64,000 nt of DNA from Morganella sibonii (lineage in GTDB: Bacteria > Pseudomonadota > Gammaproteobacteria > Enterobacterales > Enterobacteriaceae), in the NCBI RefSeq assembly GCF_040560245.1, contig NZ_JAKMWP010000006.1; one strand, 5' to 3'. Numbering within the stretch: the first letter of the stretch is position 1; every line of letters begins with the position of its first letter. This document shows, piece after piece, positions 59,200-64,000 of the stretch. The position numbers and the translations under genes were made by a program. Under the pieces are notes generated by a model. It was not told where the DNA came from, made no database searches, and was given only the letters and a program-made list of their open reading frames with translations.

Positions 59200-61735
59200 A
59201 ATTTTTCCCTGATGATTGTGTTTGCGCATACGTTTTCAGACCGGTACAGACTACATCACCCACCCAGATTGCGCCGTTGCTGCCGGTTAAGTTCAGTTCA
59301 GCCTCACAGATCTGATTATTGCCGTAACTGAAATCAATAACCGGGAATTTTTTATCAATATCCATCACAAATTCACCTGCCTCGTTAGTACGTGTCCGGC
59401 CGATATGATTATTAATATGTGCATTGGTGAGTAATGTGCCATCTTCCGCTCTGAATCTGCCAAATACCGTAACCATCTGTTTTATTTCCGGTTCGATAAC
59501 AGCGACATTCCCCGGATAGAGGGTTACTTTTGTTTTCCGGCCACCGGCAATATTATAGCTGGCGGTGGACTTCTTGCTGTTCATGATTTCAATATCATAT
59601 TGAGCATAGGACGATACCGGCAGGTAGTTATATCCGTTTTTCAGTTCCACTCTGCGGCCGTTAACATCGGCACTTAATAAACCGTCATTATCGATAGCGG
59701 TATTAAAAATAAGACCGGCATTACCGTCTGTCATACCACTGGCGCCAATATATTTACCATTCCAGCCGGCAGATCCGCTGGCTGTCAGACTGGTATTGAC
59801 GTATCCGTCGGCTCCGCTGCTGATATTAACGGTACCTTTGCTGTAACGGGTATCAAATTGTGCATATGCACCACCACTGAGTGTTTTATCATCGCCGGTA
59901 TTACCGGAAACAGCCCGTGATGCGTTCACACCGAGGGTACGCACAGCGCCGTCATCGAAATGCTTCCGGGCGGAGACGTTAGCCATAGTATAACCACGCT
60001 GATGAGTCATACCTGCACTGAACCAATTCCCGAGCGGCAATGAGAAATCCAGTGAAACATATTTTCCGGTATTGTTATTATTCGTATTGTTATAGGCCTG
60101 CATACCGACCCGCATACTCAGATTACCCCATGAACCCGAATAGAGGTTCTGATTATAATCTACGGTGTAATAACGGTTTTCATGTGTTTTATCATCAGTG
60201 TAACTTGCTGTCAGTGTACCCAGCGGTGACCAGGCTGCGCCCAGGTTTATCGTTCCCCCGACAGAGAGGCTGTCAACATCACTGCGCCGTATCCGATCCC
60301 CGATATTGGTTTTCTCTCTGGTTATCCAGACAGAGCTGAAATCGCCCGGCAATGTTGCACTGATATTGGCAATATTGCTGTGTGAGCCGTCATTGGCAAC
60401 CATATTCTGGATATTGATATTAATTTTATCTGAGACCGGAACGGATGCCTGTGTTTCCAGAATGGCGTTTTTATCATAGCCGTAGGCGGTTGCTGACCAG
60501 CTGAAAACCCCGAAAGAACCGGAGCCGGAAATCCCGGCAAGAGACGTGATTTTTTCGCGTTCAACGACAGTATGTTCAGCGGTGATTTTATCTGAGGTCT
60601 GTTTGCCGCCGGGATACCAGCGATCCATCTTCAGACTGCCGCCCCAGAACTGCCAGCTGAACGGTGCATTATTGCCATTACGGGTGAATAATTTATTGAT
60701 TCGGTAGCTTCTTTTTTCGATTATCTTACTGTTAACCATCACTTCCGCATCAATATCATAGCTGCCGTAAGGCAGTGAGCGGGTATCTACCTCATGGTTA
60801 CCCATATCAAAATTCTGGATACTCAGTAACCGGCCTTCACGGTAGAGATAAACTTCACCGGCCGCAGGCAGAAAAACCACCACCGGGGTGACAGATTGGT
60901 TATTATCAAAAATGGTTGAATCGGCCCGGTTTCCCCATGAAAATCCCATCACTTTTCCTGACGGGATCGCGGTGACCGGCCCGAGAGACTGGAGACTCCA
61001 GCTGTCGAGTAAACCGGCTGCGAAGCGATGACCATTATAGTCACGTTCATATAAGGCTTTGTAGAGCGTACTGGTATTATGTCCGCTGCCAAGACCGTAA
61101 AGTGCGCCGTTCAGGATAATATGATGCTCAAGTAATGCTGTGATATTTTCCAGGGACAGATAACCGGATGTATTACTTGAGCTGTTGCGTGCACGGTTAT
61201 TATAAACGCCGAGGTTATAATTCAGGGTGCTGCTGAGCTGGCTGACACCGGATTCACCGATATCTGAGCTTTTGGACTGCATAACTGTACCTAATGCAGA
61301 TTTGCTGATCACCAGTTGTAAATTGAGTTGTTTGAGATCCAGATATAATTCGCTGTCTGACGAAACAGGAATACGAAGCTCATCATTAAACGGCTGTTCG
61401 CTTAAAGCGGTTAATTGCTTATGGGTATCGGTATTAAGCAGTGAGTTATCATTATCCGGTTCGATATTACGTATTGTCAGCTTATCGCCGTCCAGCCAGA
61501 GAAAGGCAGTACCAATACGAATATCAGAATTTTTGTCTTTATTATCGTCCAGATGGATAAACAGCGGAATACTCATTCCGTCACGCAGTGCATTACCAAA
61601 TGCCTGAGGAATAACAACATCACCGACCCGGATAGCAGAGGATGATGGTTTACCGGCATATCCGGATACAGGTATAACAGTAACTATTCCTGCGGTAAGA
61701 AATGCCGCAATAGTCTGATTAATATACCTGTTCAT
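59189..61735 (-). CDS. ecpC: ECP pilus usher EcpC
   Basis: Outer membrane usher of the alternate chaperone-usher class, 848 aa. It belongs to the CFA/I and ECP-type ushers rather than the FimD type seen at 1-1300, from which it differs throughout. A signal peptide (AAFLTAGIVTVIPVSGYAG) is followed by a long beta-barrel rich in Gly/Asn/Ser and alternating aromatic residues (MGFSWGNRADSTIFDNNQS, GSFGVFSWSATAYGYDK), with a C-terminal domain ending in GNNQICEAELNLTGSNGAIWVGDVVC. It exports EcpA and EcpD. It starts 32 bases after the ecpB stop. Confidence 0.94.
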   Translation of the reverse strand: MNRYINQTIAAFLTAGIVTVIPVSGYAGKPSSSAIRVGDVVIPQAFGNALRDGMSIPLFIHLDDNKDKNSDIRIGTAFLWLDGDKLTIRNIEPDNDNSLLNTDTHKQLTALSEQPFNDELRIPVSSDSELYLDLKQLNLQLVISKSALGTVMQSKSSDIGESGVSQLSSTLNYNLGVYNNRARNSSSNTSGYLSLENITALLEHHIILNGALYGLGSGHNTSTLYKALYERDYNGHRFAAGLLDSWSLQSLGPVTAIPSGKVMGFSWGNRADSTIFDNNQSVTPVVVFLPAAGEVYLYREGRLLSIQNFDMGNHEVDTRSLPYGSYDIDAEVMVNSKIIEKRSYRINKLFTRNGNNAPFSWQFWGGSLKMDRWYPGGKQTSDKITAEHTVVEREKITSLAGISGSGSFGVFSWSATAYGYDKNAILETQASVPVSDKININIQNMVANDGSHSNIANISATLPGDFSSVWITREKTNIGDRIRRSDVDSLSVGGTINLGAAWSPLGTLTASYTDDKTHENRYYTVDYNQNLYSGSWGNLSMRVGMQAYNNTNNNNTGKYVSLDFSLPLGNWFSAGMTHQRGYTMANVSARKHFDDGAVRTLGVNASRAVSGNTGDDKTLSGGAYAQFDTRYSKGTVNISSGADGYVNTSLTASGSAGWNGKYIGASGMTDGNAGLIFNTAIDNDGLLSADVNGRRVELKNGYNYLPVSSYAQYDIEIMNSKKSTASYNIAGGRKTKVTLYPGNVAVIEPEIKQMVTVFGRFRAEDGTLLTNAHINNHIGRTRTNEAGEFVMDIDKKFPVIDFSYGNNQICEAELNLTGSNGAIWVGDVVCTGLKTYAQTQSSGKNYEG

Positions 61736-61767
61736 AGAGGATGCCTGTAATTAATAAAAACGGAAGT

Positions 61768-62445
61768 TTATTTGACGGAAATAAATTGCTCAGCCTGCCA
61801 TAATGCAACGCGGCCTTTTTTATCTGTCACATCAACAGCAGAAAATGTCCGGTCACGACCCGGCATTAAATAATAATTTTCTTTACACTCGTTTTCCGGA
61901 TTGTCTTTTGATGGTTTCAGGCACGGGCCATAGGCAATCACACGCAGCGTACCATTCCCGGTATTGGTCAGTTTGCCGTTATCATAACGGTAGCCGTAAT
62001 TTATATTCCGCGGAGAAACCACCAGAATTGTACTGACGCGTGCAGAAGCGGTGGCAATTGCACTGCGGTTATTATTATTGCTCTGTGCATCACTCAGTGC
62101 CTGATCAAACCAGACAATACGATAATAACGCTCAGTGTTATCTTTCGGACCATGGTAGAAAAAACGAATATTTTCTTTTGAGTCAGCCGGTAATAATAAA
62201 CTTGCCGGAGACAATAATAATTCATCATTACTTTCTTTCGGGATAACCCGCCCGTCTTCCAGTGGTGATGAGATCCGTTCAACAGAAATATTAATCAGTC
62301 GTCCGCTGTCAGTTGTATTTTTAATTTCTTTACTGACACTGTCTTTATCACTGTAAATAAAGGTTGAAATATCGCCGACATCAATAGCGTAGGATGGTGA
62401 TATTATGCCTGCCAGCAAACTGAAGGCAGCCAGATACTTTTTCAT
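61768..62445 (-). CDS. ecpB: ECP pilus chaperone EcpB
   Basis: Periplasmic chaperone of 225 aa. A signal peptide (MKKYLAAFSLLAGIISPSYA) precedes IDVGDISTFIYSDKDSVSKEIKNTTDSGRLINISVERISSPLEDG, which reads almost as E. coli EcpB. The block ERYYRIVWFDQALSDAQ and the C-terminal CKENYYLMPGRDR confirm it. It stabilises EcpA subunits before usher delivery. It is second in ecpABCDE; a hairpin (62477-62496) lies in the gap after ecpA. Confidence 0.96.
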   Translation of the reverse strand: MKKYLAAFSLLAGIISPSYAIDVGDISTFIYSDKDSVSKEIKNTTDSGRLINISVERISSPLEDGRVIPKESNDELLLSPASLLLPADSKENIRFFYHGPKDNTERYYRIVWFDQALSDAQSNNNNRSAIATASARVSTILVVSPRNINYGYRYDNGKLTNTGNGTLRVIAYGPCLKPSKDNPENECKENYYLMPGRDRTFSAVDVTDKKGRVALWQAEQFISVK

Positions 62446-62476
62446 AATAACTCCGTGGCATAATATGAAGATATAG

Positions 62477-62496
62477 AAGGGCAGTTATCTGCCCTT
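62477..62496 (-). other. Intercistronic hairpin between ecpA and ecpB
   Basis: AAGGGCAG, a 4-base loop, CTGCCCTT: a perfect 8-bp stem without a T-run. It parallels the hairpin after the pilin gene at 2024-2051 and would favour excess major pilin. Confidence 0.6.
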
Positions 62497-62525
62497 AAAA
62501 AGATAACGAGGCTGTCAGCGGAATA

Positions 62526-63113
62526 TCAGCTGGTCCAGGTTGCATCAAACTGAACACTGACATCACCACTCCAGATACCTTCCGGTAATGTGGAATAGTC
62601 AGTTGCCGGAGTTGTTCCGTCAGTTGTGCCGCCGATGATGGAGAATGTGAATGCATCCTGTGCGGTAGTACGGCCGGTCGTTTTATAGCCCTGAGACAGT
62701 GCGCTCAGATTGCCGCCCAGTTTACTTGTCTTAGTATCAATCAGGGTTGTATCCTGCGCTTTCTCAATCGCTTCGCCGTTGTAATCGACACCGACAGTCA
62801 GCGTGGAACCTGAGTTGTCTAACTGAGTTAATGTATTGCTGACCAGACGGGAAGTCAGTTTAAATGCGGTTGCGGTAGTATCACCTTCAATAGCAACATC
62901 AAATAAACCTTTCTGGGTGTTAAAACCTTTCACACCTTCAGCATACTGAAATGACAGGCTGCCTAACGGTGTGACAACCAGTTTACTGGTGGTATCTTTT
63001 TTGGCGGTTGCAGACCAGGTTGCTACTGCCTGAGCTGTAACATCCGCTGCCTGCACTGCACTGATACCTGAAAAGGATGCGATTAAAGCAGCAACGATTA
63101 AATGCTTTTTCAT
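62526..63113 (-). CDS. ecpA: Major pilin EcpA (MatB) of the E. coli common pilus
   Basis: Major pilin of 195 aa, the same length as E. coli EcpA. The ATG at 63113 is chosen over an in-frame ATG 13 codons upstream because it gives a normal signal peptide (MKKHLIVAALIASFSG, cleavage near VQA). The mature sequence ADVTAQAVATWSATAKKDTT, TPLGSLSFQYAEGVKGFN and the C terminus STLPEGIWSGDVSVQFDATWTS read almost the same as EcpA. ECP pili serve early adherence and biofilm formation. It is the first gene of ecpABCDE, with a long AT-rich region upstream and no ecpR. Confidence 0.97.
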   Translation of the reverse strand: MKKHLIVAALIASFSGISAVQAADVTAQAVATWSATAKKDTTSKLVVTPLGSLSFQYAEGVKGFNTQKGLFDVAIEGDTTATAFKLTSRLVSNTLTQLDNSGSTLTVGVDYNGEAIEKAQDTTLIDTKTSKLGGNLSALSQGYKTTGRTTAQDAFTFSIIGGTTDGTTPATDYSTLPEGIWSGDVSVQFDATWTS

Positions 63114-63743
63114 AATATATTCCGAAAGTAATGTATAAAACTGATTAGCCATTATTAACGGATATAAAACAAATAATGACTAATATACTGATATAGATTC
63201 AGATGTGTTTGGTTAATTAACCTGTGCAATATGATTTTTAAAAAATAACCAGAAGCAGATGGAATAACATCTGAATATACTCTAGTTAAAAGTATCTACG
63301 TATATTTATTATAAGTAAACAGAAATAAAATCACTATGGTGAATACGCGATTAAGTATCGGTCAGATGAACATGGCATGATTGTTTTGGTTTTTGATATT
63401 ACTGATATATATGAGTGTAAATGAAAGGTTTATACATTTTTGATGGCGTGTTAACAACGCAGAAATATTCAGAAGATAGCAGGAGCTGATATGTTTTATC
63501 TTCTGTCATCCGCCGGTAGTATACAGCACGTCTTATATAAAACAACCGGTTAAGTAATTGACATTAAATTAATACATTAATTTTTCTGTAATGATGCGTA
63601 TCAGGCTGTATTTTTTTCAGGTCATCACATCAATTTATGATTAACAGATTCAGAAACGTGCCGCTATTTCAGGTGCTGTAAAACGCTTATTCATATTCCG
63701 GAATTTTATTATTTGTTATTACAACACCTGAGAGCGGAGATAA
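63114..63743. other. AT-rich upstream region of ecpABCDE, no ecpR
   Basis: 630 bases without a gene. E. coli has ecpR, a LuxR-type activator, directly upstream of ecpA; here that space contains no such frame. Two perfect AT-rich palindromes stand out: GGTTAATTAACC (63211-63222) and AAATTAAT-AC-ATTAATTT (63566-63583). Strong AT-richness suggests H-NS control (inference). Confidence 0.7.
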
Positions 63744-64000
63744 TCACCTGAACTTCTTCGACATCCCCTCTGATGCCGGGCCGACAGATTTCCAGCCGAG
63801 TTTTTCATAGAAACCGGGTTTATCGGCAATCATCGAGACATAGGAGCCTTCCAGTGTGGCAGATGCCAGATATCTGTCGATACACACCATTATCTGACGG
63901 CCGAGCCCCGCTCCCTGATACGCCGGATCAACGGCAACATCAACGACCTCAAAATTACAGGCGCCGTCACCGGTTACACGTCCCATGGCGATAAGCGTTC
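63744..64000 (-). CDS. GNAT-family N-acetyltransferase, C-terminal part (5' end outside window)
   Basis: The last 85 or so codons of an acetyltransferase whose N terminus lies past the window end. The acetyl-CoA loop is AVDPAYQGAGLGRQIM, preceded by a beta strand (FEVVDVAVD). The end PGFYEKLGWKSVGPASEGMSKKF is a typical GNAT beta-6/beta-7 region. The frame continues to the edge (TLIAMGRVTGDG), so the internal ATG at 63986 is not the start. Substrate unknown. Confidence 0.85.
   Translation of the reverse strand, partial: TLIAMGRVTGDGACNFEVVDVAVDPAYQGAGLGRQIMVCIDRYLASATLEGSYVSMIADKPGFYEKLGWKSVGPASEGMSKKFR

Noticed and set aside
1..64000. CRISPR arrays, insertion sequences, prophage genes
   Set aside because: No regularly spaced repeats, transposase or integrase motifs, or phage structural genes were seen on either strand.

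Overview
The window looks like a chromosomal stretch from an enteric gammaproteobacterium of order Enterobacterales. Nearly every housekeeping protein resembles its E. coli counterpart closely (GlnA 469 aa, GlnL 349 aa, Gor 450 aa, DppD 327 aa, EcpA 195 aa), but E. coli gene blocks are shuffled and interrupted. Base composition looks near 50% G+C by eye, which suggests Morganella more than Proteus or Providencia. This is inference from gene content and synteny; no search was run.

Layout. 1-2650 (minus): a chaperone-usher fimbrial operon (pilin, chaperone, usher cut by the window edge), then an AT-rich gap with a perfect 14-bp inverted repeat. 3281-7168 (plus): a polar amino acid ABC importer with no ATPase gene, then an adenine permease behind a PurR box. 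7235-9969: a GT39-type membrane glycosyltransferase, yihI and a SemiSWEET-type gene. 10108-15972: hemN and the nitrogen-control operon glnA-glnL-glnG, with a sigma-54 promoter and three NtrC sites readable. 16124-20222: typA, yihX, dtd, fabY. 20223-25208: a palindromic repeat element between near-identical terminators, then yicH, xanP with a PurR box, and gltS. 25257-32049 (minus): recG, trmH, spoT, rpoZ, gmk, yicG. 32188-34843: yidR, yidQ, a possible small RNA, tag. 35030-38017: glyQS. 38075-41223: a two-partner secretion locus split around tRNA-Pro(UGG), with an exceptionally short TpsA. 41654-47393: dppABCDF. 47584-56074: a yhjK/hmsP gene reduced to its sensor region, yhjJ, a serine hydrolase/tautomerase pair, yhjD, a small lipoprotein, a DUF1090 gene, rlmJ and gor. 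56252-63113: a doubtful AT-rich gene and a complete ecpABCDE pilus operon with no ecpR upstream. 63744-64000: the 3' part of a GNAT acetyltransferase gene.

Themes. Nitrogen and glutamate handling (glnALG, gltS, the amino acid ABC genes, dpp), purine salvage under PurR (adeP, xanP), and translation or stringent control (typA, spoT, rpoZ, glyQS, dtd, rlmJ, trmH) are interleaved with surface structures (two fimbrial operons and a TPS system). No insertion sequence, integrase, prophage or CRISPR array was seen. The most unusual items are the TPS-domain-only TpsA, the domain-truncated YhjK/HmsP homologue, the ecp operon without its regulator, the ATPase-less ABC importer and an orphan terminator marking a candidate sRNA.
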